From Antarctobacter heliothermus (GTDB taxonomy: Bacteria > Pseudomonadota > Alphaproteobacteria > Rhodobacterales > Rhodobacteraceae), in the NCBI RefSeq assembly GCF_900188425.1, contig NZ_FZON01000019.1, positions 1 to 64,000 on the forward strand: a stretch of DNA of 64,000 nt, given 5' to 3'. A program made the position numbers and the translations under genes. Each line of letters starts with the position of its first letter. Position 1 is the stretch's first letter. The notes below the pieces were generated by a model. That model searched no databases and had not been told where the DNA came from. It saw only the letters and a program-made list of their open reading frames with translations. Shown one piece after another: positions 18,654-27,556 of the stretch.

Positions 18654-19412
18654 ATGAGCCCCGGTGTTGCCTATACCATCCGCGGACTGGCGTTGTGCCT
18701 GTCCATTGTTCCGATGCCCCTTGCCGCGCAGGAAAACCGCCCCGTGCGCCTGCACGCGCCGCCCGCATTGGTCGACAGCGGTCTGATCAAACATATCCTG
18801 CCGCGCTTCACGCTCAAGACGCGGGTGCGTGTCGACCTGGTCGACGACCCGGCGGCGGCTGATATCGCGCTGGGGGACACGGGCGTGCCGCTGTTTGCCG
18901 GGCTGGATGCCATCTGGCACCTGCAGGTTCAAGGGGACCACGCCGGGACCGCGCGTTTCGCGGACTGGCTGGGATCCGAGGTTGGCGCCAACACCGTGGC
19001 CAGCTTTGCCCCCGATGGCGCGGCGCTGTTCGGCCCGCCCCCCGACGCCGCCGATGTCGCGGTTGTCGTGACCTATGAGGGCGACGCCAAGCTGGGGCAC
19101 AAGGTCAGCCGCGCCAAATGTACCCGCTGCCATGTGATCGACGAGGCGACGCGCGGCTTTGGCATCGACTCTACTCCCAGTTTCATGGTCCTGCGCACGC
19201 TGAGCGACTGGGATGAACGGTTCTATGCCTTTTACACGCTGAACCCGCACCCTGCCTTTACCGTGGTCGAGGGGCTGACGCTGCCGTTTCCCAAGAACCG
19301 GCCATCGCCCATCGCCCCGGTCGAACTTACGGTCGAAGAGGTCGACGCGATTGTCGCCTATGTCGCCGCCTTGCAGGCCGCCGATCTGGGGGCGCCGCTG
19401 ATCCATCAGTGA
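18654..19412 (+). CDS. Exported cytochrome c with a shortened TupA-like N-terminal domain
   Basis: The 252-residue protein has a signal peptide (cleavage near ALAAQ), a first domain of about 105 residues, and a C-terminal cytochrome c domain with 'CTRCH' at 156-160. The first domain resembles the two ends of the tungstate-binding protein TupA encoded at 33461: 'DSGLIKHILPRF' corresponds to its NSGLYTYLLPIF. 'FADWLGSEV' plus 'DGAALF' corresponds to its FAEWLTSAA plus DGQQLF. The central part and the TTST ligand loop are missing. It faces the polyferredoxin gene tail to tail with a 7-base overlap. A periplasmic electron carrier or sensor for formate oxidation is likely; metal-oxyanion binding is doubtful. 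Confidence 0.75.
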   Translation: MSPGVAYTIRGLALCLSIVPMPLAAQENRPVRLHAPPALVDSGLIKHILPRFTLKTRVRVDLVDDPAAADIALGDTGVPLFAGLDAIWHLQVQGDHAGTARFADWLGSEVGANTVASFAPDGAALFGPPPDAADVAVVVTYEGDAKLGHKVSRAKCTRCHVIDEATRGFGIDSTPSFMVLRTLSDWDERFYAFYTLNPHPAFTVVEGLTLPFPKNRPSPIAPVELTVEEVDAIVAYVAALQAADLGAPLIHQ

Positions 19413-21355
19413 TCCCGGCGCTTTGACAGGTAGTCATCGGTGGTGCGGGGGCGCGGCCGTTCGGCGCCGGCAAAGGGATTGTCCTGGGCGTTCATCTGCG
19501 ATTTCACCCGGCAGTCGTCACACATCTGGATCATCCGCAGCTTTTCCGGGCTCTGGAACATCGCATGGCCGGACAGCTTTTCGGTGATCCGGTCAATGGC
19601 GGATTTCGATCCGAACAGTGATCCGCATTCGACGCAGGCAAAGGGCTCTTCCTCGTTCAGCACCTCTTGGCGCAGGGCCGCGTCGCTGAGGTCAAGGCGC
19701 GGCTCCAGCGTGATGGCCTTTTCCGGGCAGATGGTCGCGCAGATGCCGCATTGCAGGCAGGCGTCCTCTTGAAAGCGCAATTGCGGCTTGTCCGGGTTGT
19801 CGCCCAAGGCCCCCGACGGGCAGAGCGACACGCAGGACAGGCACAGGGTGCAGGCATCGGTATCGACCAGCACCGCCCCATAGGGCGCGCCTTCTGGCAG
19901 CGGCAGGACGGTGGCGTCCGCGTGCAGCGCACGGGCGGCCTGCCGGGTGATCTGCCGCCGGGTGCCTAGCGGGCGGACGGGATCGGGGACGGGGGCCGGG
20001 GCCACGGCATCATAGAGCGCGTCGCTCATGGCCTCTGGGTCTGGCGTGTCAAGGATTCCCACACGGGCCTCACCGGCAATGGCGGTGGCCAGCGCGACCT
20101 GAGGGGCCAGCGCAGCGCGGTCGGTGCCCGGCCCGGGCAGCAGGGTGACAGAGGCAAACCCGGCGGCAAGGGCGGCCACCGCCTCGGCATGGCCAAAGGC
20201 CCCAAGCGCGGGCAATTCCAGCGGCACAACGTCAGCGGGCAAGCCGCGACCGTGCCGTGACGCCAGGCGGATCATCTCAGCCCCGTGGGCGTCATGCACC
20301 AACAGGCGCGGTGCTGCGCCGCCCGCGTCAAGGAAGGCCTTGGCCAAGGTCTGCGCCCGGCGCATGGTCAGATCCACAGGCGGCGCGTCATAGCTGATCG
20401 CGCCAGAGGGGCAGACCGCCGAACAGGCCCCGCAGCCTGCGCAGATCATAGGATCGACGGTGACGTGGTCGCCGTCCGGGGTGATCGCCCCCGTCGGGCA
20501 CAGGTCCAGACAGCGGGTACAGCCGGTCTGGCCGGCCCGCGAATGGGCGCAGAGCAGCGCCTCTGTCCGGACATAAAGAGGTTTCTCAAAGGTGCCGACC
20601 AGATGCGAGGCGGCCAGAACCGACGCCGCCACGGCGGGCGCATGACCGGGGTCGGCGCGCAGATAGCCCTCACGCTTTTCATGCGCCGGAAACAACGGTG
20701 TCGCACCGCGCAGGTCCAGCAGGATGTCGCAGTCCGACCCGCCGCCGTCGCGCGGTTCTGACAGCGTGAACCCGCCGCGCCCGCCCGGCTCGATCTGGCG
20801 CAGCGCGTCGATCACAACGGTAAACTGCCCCAGCGCACCACTGGCCTGCCGCAAACGACCGGTTACAACGTCATAGGCGCGTGTGTCCGGCAGGTCTGCG
20901 CCCTCCGGCAACAGCACCGTGACCCCCAGATGCGGGGCCAGTTGGTCTGCGGCGGGCAGCGCCACCTCTGGCGCGCCGATGATCAGGCACAGGCCCTCTG
21001 AAATCACGTCCAGCGTCCGGTCCGGGGCGGCGGGCAGCAGCGCTTCGGCGATCAGGGCGGACATTTTGGGTACTGTTGACCCGGTGTCAGCGGTCCAACC
21101 GGCCCGGTCCCGCAGGTCCAGCACCGGGGGGGGCGACACGCCCAATTCCTCTGCCAGGCCTTCAAAGACCCGCGATTCCTGGGTGCAACAAAAAATTGTG
21201 TCGCTCCCTTCGAGCGCCGCCGCGGCGCGGTCGATCTGGGTGGTGCAGAGCGCGGAACAGGGGCGGCGGACCTTTAGCCCGGTGGTGCGGGAGAGCGCCT
21301 CTGTGTCCAGTGTCATCGTGCCCTGGCAGTCGCATGTTATCAATGACTTGACCAT
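19406..21355 (-). CDS. Multi-cluster 4Fe-4S ferredoxin-like protein of the FDH locus
   Basis: The 649-residue cytoplasmic protein carries four CxxCxxCxxxCP-type motifs in two pairs, in the middle ('CTRCLDLCPTG', 'CAGCGACSAVCPSG') and toward the C-terminus ('CTLCLSCVSLCPSG', 'CLQCGICATICPEK'). It ends with a CxxC...CxxC module ('CVECGSLFG', 'CDDC') that may bind zinc. Further cysteines lie in the first 60 residues ('CDCQG', 'CSALC', 'CCTQ'). It would shuttle electrons between the dehydrogenase and soluble acceptors. It is transcribed divergently from the DUF3305-fdh operon across a 339-base regulatory gap. Confidence 0.88.
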   Translation of the reverse strand: MVKSLITCDCQGTMTLDTEALSRTTGLKVRRPCSALCTTQIDRAAAALEGSDTIFCCTQESRVFEGLAEELGVSPPPVLDLRDRAGWTADTGSTVPKMSALIAEALLPAAPDRTLDVISEGLCLIIGAPEVALPAADQLAPHLGVTVLLPEGADLPDTRAYDVVTGRLRQASGALGQFTVVIDALRQIEPGGRGGFTLSEPRDGGGSDCDILLDLRGATPLFPAHEKREGYLRADPGHAPAVAASVLAASHLVGTFEKPLYVRTEALLCAHSRAGQTGCTRCLDLCPTGAITPDGDHVTVDPMICAGCGACSAVCPSGAISYDAPPVDLTMRRAQTLAKAFLDAGGAAPRLLVHDAHGAEMIRLASRHGRGLPADVVPLELPALGAFGHAEAVAALAAGFASVTLLPGPGTDRAALAPQVALATAIAGEARVGILDTPDPEAMSDALYDAVAPAPVPDPVRPLGTRRQITRQAARALHADATVLPLPEGAPYGAVLVDTDACTLCLSCVSLCPSGALGDNPDKPQLRFQEDACLQCGICATICPEKAITLEPRLDLSDAALRQEVLNEEEPFACVECGSLFGSKSAIDRITEKLSGHAMFQSPEKLRMIQMCDDCRVKSQMNAQDNPFAGAERPRPRTTDDYLSKRRDH

Positions 21356-21694
21356 TGTTCTTCCCCTCGTTCAGAGCCCGCTTGACGGGTCCGAATTTAC
21401 CTCACCCGGCCAGAGCCTAGCCATGATTCGATCCCCGCCACAACCGTTTATCGGTCGCGGACCGCGCCCCGTCCCGTCTGTTCCCGAGTTGCTGCGGCGC
21501 GGCTGATTCGTGCTGTTCCGCAGCACTCGCTTCCTTAGTGAAAATGTCGGGTTGGACAATTCGACCGGAGACGCCCGGCGACCTTGTCCGGGCTGCCCAA
21601 AATGTCCAAAACCGCCTCCGAAAATGGTGGATGGCGGGATTTCGCTTTTCCTTTGCGGGGGTTGTGGCGCTTACTCAGGTTGGGGAGGACGACT
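21356..21694. other. Divergent regulatory region of the FDH locus
   Basis: No gene is apparent in this 339-base gap between the polyferredoxin gene (leftward) and DUF3305 (rightward). It carries an 8-bp inverted repeat TGCTGCGG/CCGCAGCA at 21490-21535. It also has several GGACA/TGTCC half-sites: TTGGACA at 21552-21558, TTGTCC at 21584-21589 and TGTCCAA at 21603-21609. The spaced TTGGACA/TGTCCAA pair could bind the locus response regulator. I saw no good sigma-54 -24/-12 promoter. Confidence 0.45.
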
Positions 21695-22261
21695 GTGATC
21701 CACAATCCGAATGCGTATCGGACTATTCCGCTTGGGATCGTGCTGCGGCGCGCGCCCGGTGTGACCCGTTGGGCCAAATGGGTCTGGACCGCCTCTGCCA
21801 TCTTGCCGGGTGCCGGTGCGGCCGACTGGCGTGAACTGCGGCGTGAGGGCGATACGGTGGAATACCACGCCGCGACGCTGGAGCTGGAATTGCATGGTGC
21901 CGAAACAGAGGCCTACCTGCATGAACTCTGCGCCCAGACACCCAGCGTCTACATCATCCTGCGCCAGGAGGGGGCGGGCGATTTCCCGTTGCGGGCCCTG
22001 ACCGTCACGGCCTCGCCGTATGAGGCTCAGGACTATGCCGACAGCGGTGAGGAAATCATCGAAAAGGTGCCGATGACGCCGGCCTTCTTTGCTTGGGTGG
22101 CGGAGTTCGTCGAAGAGTTCCATCACGAAGAGGTTTTCATCAAACGCAAGCGCGACAAGAAACGGGTCGATCTGACTCAGGACGGCATCGGCGATCCGCG
22201 CATCGGCTCGCTTGAGGATGTCTATGCCTCACCGGCCCTGCAGCGGAGGCGTTTGCAATGA
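21695..22261 (+). CDS. DUF3305 domain protein
   Basis: The 188-residue protein starts at GTG 21695, five bases after GGGGAGGAC; starting further upstream would add unrelated residues. The conserved DUF3305 part is 'YRTIPLGIVLRRAPGVTRWA', then 'AILPGA', and the acidic middle contains 'AEFVEEFHHEEVFIKRKRDK'. DUF3305 is nearly always followed by DUF3306 and TorD in front of formate dehydrogenase genes. Here it overlaps DUF3306 by 4 bases. Its role in FDH maturation is inferred from this constant order; the biochemical function is unknown. Confidence 0.85.
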   Translation: MIHNPNAYRTIPLGIVLRRAPGVTRWAKWVWTASAILPGAGAADWRELRREGDTVEYHAATLELELHGAETEAYLHELCAQTPSVYIILRQEGAGDFPLRALTVTASPYEAQDYADSGEEIIEKVPMTPAFFAWVAEFVEEFHHEEVFIKRKRDKKRVDLTQDGIGDPRIGSLEDVYASPALQRRRLQ

Positions 22262-22887
22262 GCGCGACATCGGGGGATTTCTGGTCGCGCCGCCGCGCGC
22301 AAGTGGCCAAGGCAGAGGCTGCCGAAGTGCAGGCCGCCGAGGTTGAGGCGCGGGCCGCTGAGGATGCCAAGCTCGAACAGCGCCCGGACGAAGAGATACT
22401 GGCCGACCTAGACCTGCCCGCGCCCGAGGAGATGGTGAGCACCGAACAGGTTCAGAAACTGCTCAAAGCCGCTGTGCCGCAACGGTTGAAAACTCGCGCA
22501 CTGCGCCGGATGTGGCGGCTGAACCCGGTGCTGGCCAATGTCGATGGGCTGGTGGATTACGGTGAGGACTACACCGACGCAGCCGTGGTCGTGGAAAACC
22601 TTCAGACGCTTTATAAGGTCGGCAAAGGCATGTTCGACAAGGCGGTAGAGGCGGCCGAGGCCGAGGCTGCCGCTTTGGCCAAGGCCGAGGCCAAGGAGGC
22701 CGACAGCGCCGAGGCCCCGGATCAGGCCGGAGGCGACGATGTGCCTGAGGCCGACCCAATCGCAGATACTCACACCCAGGCCGCCGCGGACGTTGATCCG
22801 GGGAAAACCGATCTGGCCGAAGACGTAGACGCCGCCTCCGCGCAAACCCCGCGCCGGATGCGCTTTCGTTTCGAGACCGCCACATGA
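22258..22887 (+). CDS. DUF3306 domain protein
   Basis: The 209-residue protein has a conserved N-terminal 'FWSRRRAQVA' and a core with 'RRMWRLNPVLANVDGLVDYG', the DUF3306 hallmark. The regions before and after are Ala/Glu-rich, low complexity and probably helical or disordered. It overlaps DUF3305 and the TorD gene by 4 bases each, so all three are made together, just upstream of fdhA. Function unknown; an FDH maturation factor by association. Confidence 0.85.
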   Translation: MSATSGDFWSRRRAQVAKAEAAEVQAAEVEARAAEDAKLEQRPDEEILADLDLPAPEEMVSTEQVQKLLKAAVPQRLKTRALRRMWRLNPVLANVDGLVDYGEDYTDAAVVVENLQTLYKVGKGMFDKAVEAAEAEAAALAKAEAKEADSAEAPDQAGGDDVPEADPIADTHTQAAADVDPGKTDLAEDVDAASAQTPRRMRFRFETAT

Positions 22888-23519
22888 CGGACAAGGACCA
22901 GATGACCCAAACCGCCCAAACCGCCCAGGCCCCCCACATCGCCGACGAAGATCGCCTGCGCGCCGACCTGTACAACTACCTTGGCCTGATGCTGTCCGGT
23001 CCGCCGGACGACATGTTGCTGGCCCAGACGGCGGGGCTCAGCGGGGACGACACCGAAATGGGGCGGGCCATCGGCACCCTGGCCAAGCTGGCCAAGGTCT
23101 CCAAACCCAAGGCTGTCACCTCCGAGTACAACAAGCTGTTCATCGGGCTGGGGCGGGGCGAATTGCTGCCCTATGCCTCGTATTACCTGACGGGCTTTCT
23201 CAACGAAAAACCGCTGGCGCTGCTGCGGCAGGACATGACGCGACTGGGGCTTGAACGGGCCGACACGGTGTTCGAGCCAGAGGACAATATCGCCAGCCTG
23301 ATGGAAATGATGGGCGCGATGATTGTCGGCCGTTTTGGTCCGCCGGCAGCGATCGAGGTGCAGCGCGCCTTTTTCAACAAACACATCGGCCCTTGGGCCG
23401 CGCATTTCTTTGGCGACCTCGAAGGTGCCAAGAATTCGGTTTTCTATACGCCCTTCGGCACCGTCGGACGGCTGTTCATGTTGATCGAGGCCGAGGCCTT
23501 TCGGATGAGCGGCACATGA
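22884..23519 (+). CDS. TorD/DmsD family redox-enzyme maturation chaperone
   Basis: The 211-residue all-helical protein shows 'YNKLFIGLGRGELLPYASYY' and 'FEPEDNIASLMEMMGAMI', which are TorD-family signatures. Such chaperones bind the Tat signal of molybdo- or tungsto-enzymes and hold them until the cofactor is inserted. The client is presumably the Tat-signal FdhA encoded 430 bases downstream, or the small Tat peptide in between. It lies in the cytoplasm and is the third gene of the coupled DUF3305-DUF3306-TorD set. Confidence 0.9.
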   Translation: MTDKDQMTQTAQTAQAPHIADEDRLRADLYNYLGLMLSGPPDDMLLAQTAGLSGDDTEMGRAIGTLAKLAKVSKPKAVTSEYNKLFIGLGRGELLPYASYYLTGFLNEKPLALLRQDMTRLGLERADTVFEPEDNIASLMEMMGAMIVGRFGPPAAIEVQRAFFNKHIGPWAAHFFGDLEGAKNSVFYTPFGTVGRLFMLIEAEAFRMSGT

Positions 23520-23602
23520 CACTTTGAACCGGGGCGCATGCCCTTTTCGAGCGGCAGAGACCTGCCGGAACCCATGAGAGACCATTAAAAGGAGTACCTT
23601 TC

Positions 23603-23791
23603 ATGACCCAGGAGACCACGGCCTCGCGCCGGAATTTCCTCAAGCTGGCAAGCGTTTCGGCCCCTGCGGCCGCTGTCGCCCTCGCCAGTGGCACCGTGGC
23701 CGAGGCCGGCCCGGCGGAGCCTGACCTGACATCGGAGAAGATGCAGGACACCGCGCACACCCGCGCGTTTTACGAGACTGCGCGCTTCTGA
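23603..23791 (+). CDS. Small Tat-signal formate dehydrogenase-associated protein
   Basis: The 62-residue protein is little more than a Tat signal ('SRRNFLKLASVSAPAAAVAL') plus about 30 residues ending 'HTRAFYETARF'. Similar tiny Tat peptides are found directly before fdhA in many proteobacteria. AAGGAG lies six bases before the ATG. It may be a small subunit or assembly factor of the exported dehydrogenase. A 159-base gap separates it from fdhA; no gene is visible in that gap. Confidence 0.82.
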   Translation: MTQETTASRRNFLKLASVSAPAAAVALASGTVAEAGPAEPDLTSEKMQDTAHTRAFYETARF

Positions 23792-23950
23792 TCAGCGCGT
23801 CCCGCTTCGCCCGGCATCTGCCCGGACGACGCTCCACGGCCAACGGCGACTGGTTGCGTGACGCCCGACTGCCAAGGCCACTGTCATAGCCAAGCAAGCT
23901 GCGCCCCGGGCACTGATCCAATGGGCAACGCGCGTTAGGGAGAGAGAAAC

Positions 23951-26944
23951 ATGCTTAGGAAAAAGACCAACGGGGTTGCGCGACGCCCCCAGCGGACTTC
24001 GATCCTGTCCGAGGCCGCCAACGCCTCGGTTGACCGCCGCGCCTTTCTGCGCGGCTCGGGTCTGGCCATCGGCGGCATTGCCGCCATCGCCGCGACCGGC
24101 GGCACCGTCCAGCAGGCCAGCGCCGCAAGCGCCGCCGCCCTGGGCGCGGTGGAGCTGAAGAAATCCGTCTGCACGCACTGCTCGGTCGGCTGTACGGTCG
24201 TGGCCGAGGTCAGCGATGGCGTCTGGGTCGGGCAGGAACCCGGCTGGGACAGCCCGTTCAACCTTGGTGCTCATTGCGCCAAAGGCGCTGCCGTGCGCGA
24301 GCACGCCCATGGCGAGCGCCGCCTGAAGTACCCGATGAAAAAAGAGAACGGCGAATGGGTCCGTATCTCTTGGGAGCAGGCGATCGACGAGATCGGCGAT
24401 GGCATGATGCAGATCCGCGAAGAGAGCGGACCGGACAGTGTCTATTGGCTGGGCTCTGCCAAACACAACAACGAACAGGCGTATCTGTTCCGCAAGTTCG
24501 CCGCCTATTGGGGCACGAACAACGTCGACCATCAGGCGCGGATCTGCCATTCGACCACCGTTGCGGGTGTTGCGAATACATGGGGCTACGGCGCCATGAC
24601 CAACAGCTACAACGACATCCACAAATCCAAGGCCATTTTCATCATCGGCGGCAACCCGGCAGAGGCGCATCCCGTCTCGCTGTTGCACCTGCTGAAGGCC
24701 AAGGAGCAGAACAACGCGCCGCTGATCGTCTGCGATCCGCGCTTTACCCGCACGGCGGCCCATGCCGATGAATATGTGCGGTTCCGGCCGGGTACGGACG
24801 TGGCGCTGGTCTGGGGCATCCTCTGGCACATCTTCGAGAACGGGTGGGAGGACAAGGAGTTCATCCGCACCCGTGTCTGGGGCATGGACCAGATCCGCGA
24901 AGAAGTGGCCAAGTGGACGCCCGAAGAGGTCGAACGCGTCACCGGCACGCCCGGATCGCAGTTGCGTCGCGTTGCGCTGACCCTTGCCAACAACCGTCCG
25001 GGTACGGTGATCTGGTGCATGGGTGGCACGCAGCACTCCAACGGCAACAACAACACCCGCGCCTATTGTATCCTGCAGCTTGCGCTGGGGAATATGGGCA
25101 CTGCAGGCGGCGGCACCAACATCTTCCGCGGCCACGACAACGTGCAGGGTGCCACGGACCTTGGTGTTCTGGCTGATACCTTGCCGGGCTATTACGGCCT
25201 CTCTGCCGGATCGTGGGCCCATTGGGCGCGCGTCTGGGAAGAAGATCTGGACTGGCTCAAGGGGCGCTTTGACACCACCACCGGCAAGGATGGCAAGGAA
25301 AAGGCCATGATGAACCTGACCGGCATTCCGGTCAGCCGCTGGATCGATGGTGTGCTGGAGGCCAAGGAAAACCTTGACCAGCCGGACAACACCCGCGCGA
25401 TGGTGTTGTGGGGCCATGCGCCGAACTCTCAGACCCGTATGGTCGAGATGAAAAAGGCCATGGAAGACTTGGATATGCTGGTCGTGGTTGACCCCTATCC
25501 GACGGTTTCGGCGATCCTGCATGACCGCACCGATGGCGTCTATCTGCTGCCGGCGACCACCCAGTTCGAAACGCGTGGCTCTGTCACGGCGTCGAACCGG
25601 TCGCTGCAATGGCGCGAAAAGGTGGTCGACCCGCTGTTCGAAAGCCTGCCGGATCACATCATCATGGCGAAGTTCGCCAAGAAGTTCGGCTTTGCGGACA
25701 AACTGTTCCGCAACATCGCGATGGACGCCGACGATGAGCCCAACATCGAGGATCTGACGCGCGAGTTTAACCGGGGCATGTGGACCGTGGGCTATACCGG
25801 CCAGTCGCCGGAACGGCTCAAGTTGCACATGGCCAACCAGCACACGTTCGACCGGACAACGCTGCGTGCCGTGGGCGGCCCGGCAGATGGCGATTTCTAC
25901 GGTCTGCCGTGGCCTTGCTGGGGCACGCCGGAAATGAACCATCCGGGGACAGCCAACCTGTACGACATGTCCCTGCCAGTGGCCGAAGGCGGCCTGACCT
26001 TCCGCGCGCGTTTCGGCGTTGAACGGAATGGCGACAACCTGCTGGCAGATGGCGTCTATTCCGTCGGGTCGGAAATTCAGGACGGTTATCCTGAATTCAC
26101 CATGCAGATGCTGATTGACCTGGGCTGGGATGGCGACCTGACGGACGAGGAACGCCGCTCTATCGAGTATGTCGCAGGTTACCGCGATATCGAAGGGAAG
26201 CTGACCGGAGAAGGCGAGGAAGTGGGCGAACAGTCCCAAACCGGGCCCTATCCGTCGGACTGGCAGGACAAGATCGGCGGCGTGAACTGGAAAACCGACC
26301 TGACGGGCGGCATCCAGCGGGTCGCGATTGCCCATGGCTGTGCGCCCTTTGGCAACGCCAAGGCGCGGGCCGTGGTCTGGACTTTCCCCGATCCCGTGCC
26401 CATCCACCGCGAGCCGCTGTATACCAACCGTCGTGACCTGTTGCCGGATTACGCAACCTACGAAGATCGTCACTTCTGGCGGGTTCCGACGATGTATGCG
26501 TCGATCCAGAAGCAGGATTTCAGCCAGGACTATCCGATCATCCTGACCTCTGGTCGCCTGGTCGAATATGAGGGCGGCGGTGATGAATCACGGTCCAACC
26601 CATGGTTGGCCGAGCTTCAGCAAGACATGTTCGTCGAGATCAACACCCGCGATGCCAACGATCTGGGTGTTCGGGACGGCGCGGATGTCTGGGTCGAAGG
26701 CCCGGAAGGCGGCAAGGTCAAGGTTATGGCCATGGTCACCGAACGGGTTGGGGCAGGCGTCGCATTTATGCCCTTCCACTTTGGCGGACATTATCAGGGG
26801 CAGGATCTACGGTCCAAATACCCGGATGGCGCCGATCCCTATGTCTTGGGGGAATCGACCAACGTGGCCCAGACCTATGGCTACGACTCGGTCACACAGA
26901 TGCAGGAAACCAAGGCCACCCTGTGCAAGATCACAGTGGCGTAA
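23951..26944 (+). CDS. fdhA: Formate dehydrogenase catalytic subunit alpha (Cys-type, Tat-exported)
   Basis: The 997-residue subunit oxidises formate to CO2 at a W/Mo-bis-MGD centre. It has a Tat signal ('RRAFLRGSGLAIGGIAAIAA' at 30-48) and an N-terminal [4Fe-4S] site with Cys74, Cys77, Cys81 and Cys109. The metal ligand is Cys199 followed by His200 ('QARICHSTTVAG'), so this is not a selenocysteine enzyme and there is no in-frame TGA. Molybdopterin-binding regions and the C-terminal dinucleotide-binding domain ('DLGVRDGADVWVEGPEGGKV') are complete. With the beta and cytochrome b subunits downstream this is an FdnGHI-like quinone-linked periplasmic enzyme. The adjacent Tup transporter favours tungsten, though Mo is possible. 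Confidence 0.96.
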   Translation: MLRKKTNGVARRPQRTSILSEAANASVDRRAFLRGSGLAIGGIAAIAATGGTVQQASAASAAALGAVELKKSVCTHCSVGCTVVAEVSDGVWVGQEPGWDSPFNLGAHCAKGAAVREHAHGERRLKYPMKKENGEWVRISWEQAIDEIGDGMMQIREESGPDSVYWLGSAKHNNEQAYLFRKFAAYWGTNNVDHQARICHSTTVAGVANTWGYGAMTNSYNDIHKSKAIFIIGGNPAEAHPVSLLHLLKAKEQNNAPLIVCDPRFTRTAAHADEYVRFRPGTDVALVWGILWHIFENGWEDKEFIRTRVWGMDQIREEVAKWTPEEVERVTGTPGSQLRRVALTLANNRPGTVIWCMGGTQHSNGNNNTRAYCILQLALGNMGTAGGGTNIFRGHDNVQGATDLGVLADTLPGYYGLSAGSWAHWARVWEEDLDWLKGRFDTTTGKDGKEKAMMNLTGIPVSRWIDGVLEAKENLDQPDNTRAMVLWGHAPNSQTRMVEMKKAMEDLDMLVVVDPYPTVSAILHDRTDGVYLLPATTQFETRGSVTASNRSLQWREKVVDPLFESLPDHIIMAKFAKKFGFADKLFRNIAMDADDEPNIEDLTREFNRGMWTVGYTGQSPERLKLHMANQHTFDRTTLRAVGGPADGDFYGLPWPCWGTPEMNHPGTANLYDMSLPVAEGGLTFRARFGVERNGDNLLADGVYSVGSEIQDGYPEFTMQMLIDLGWDGDLTDEERRSIEYVAGYRDIEGKLTGEGEEVGEQSQTGPYPSDWQDKIGGVNWKTDLTGGIQRVAIAHGCAPFGNAKARAVVWTFPDPVPIHREPLYTNRRDLLPDYATYEDRHFWRVPTMYASIQKQDFSQDYPIILTSGRLVEYEGGGDESRSNPWLAELQQDMFVEINTRDANDLGVRDGADVWVEGPEGGKVKVMAMVTERVGAGVAFMPFHFGGHYQGQDLRSKYPDGADPYVLGESTNVAQTYGYDSVTQMQETKATLCKITVA

Positions 26945-26956
26945 GGAGAAACTGAT

Positions 26957-27550
26957 ATGGCTAGATCTAAATTTCTCTGTGACGCCGAACGATGCATCGA
27001 ATGCAACGCCTGCGTTACAGCGTGCAAGAACGAACATGAGGTGCCTTGGGGGATCAACCGCCGTCGCGTGGTGACCATCCAGGACGGCAGCCCGGGTGAA
27101 CGCTCGATCTCGGTGGCCTGCATGCACTGTTCAGATGCGCCCTGTATGGCCGTCTGTCCGGTGGATTGCTTCTACCAGTCCGAAGAAGGCGTGGTCTTGC
27201 ACTCCAAGGACCTGTGCATCGGCTGCGGCTACTGCTTTTATGCGTGCCCCTTTGGCGCGCCGCAGTTCCCGCAGGCGGGCAACTTTGGCTCTCGCGGCAA
27301 GATGGACAAATGTACCTTCTGCGCCGGTGGCCCGGAAGAGACGCATTCGTCGGCTGAGTTCGCCAAATACGGTCGCAACCGGATTGCAGAGGGCAAACTG
27401 CCGATCTGCGCCGAGATGTGTTCGACCAAGGCGTTGCTGGCCGGAGACGGTGATGTGGTGTCTTCCATCTACCGCGAACGCGTGGTGTCGCGCGGCTTTG
27501 GCTCTGGTGCTTGGGGTTGGGGCACCGCCTACGACCAGAAAGGCGGCTGA
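26957..27550 (+). CDS. fdhB: Formate dehydrogenase iron-sulfur subunit beta
   Basis: The 197-residue electron-transfer subunit (FDH3 beta type) carries Cys motifs for four [4Fe-4S] clusters, including 'CIECNACVTAC', 'CMHCSDAPCMAVCPVDC' and 'CIGCGYCFYACPFG', with further Cys in 'CTFC' and 'CAEMC'. It lacks the C-terminal membrane helix of the E. coli FdnH type, so it must be held by the alpha and gamma subunits. It has no signal peptide and would be exported with FdhA as a Tat hitchhiker. It follows fdhA by 12 bases with AAGGAG, and is followed by two strong hairpins. Confidence 0.95.
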   Translation: MARSKFLCDAERCIECNACVTACKNEHEVPWGINRRRVVTIQDGSPGERSISVACMHCSDAPCMAVCPVDCFYQSEEGVVLHSKDLCIGCGYCFYACPFGAPQFPQAGNFGSRGKMDKCTFCAGGPEETHSSAEFAKYGRNRIAEGKLPICAEMCSTKALLAGDGDVVSSIYRERVVSRGFGSGAWGWGTAYDQKGG

Positions 27551-27556
27551 TGCCGC

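Noticed and set aside
21356-21694. A sigma-54 promoter for the fdh operon
   Set aside because: No GG-N10-GC match at a useful distance was seen, and the local NtrC-like regulator lacks GAFTGA.
23792-26473. An 893-codon open frame on the minus strand across fdhA
   Set aside because: High GC leaves long antisense frames. The plus-strand reading is an unmistakable formate dehydrogenase with all cofactor residues.
23951-26944. Selenocysteine formate dehydrogenase
   Set aside because: The metal-ligand codon is a normal Cys (residue 199) and there is no in-frame TGA.
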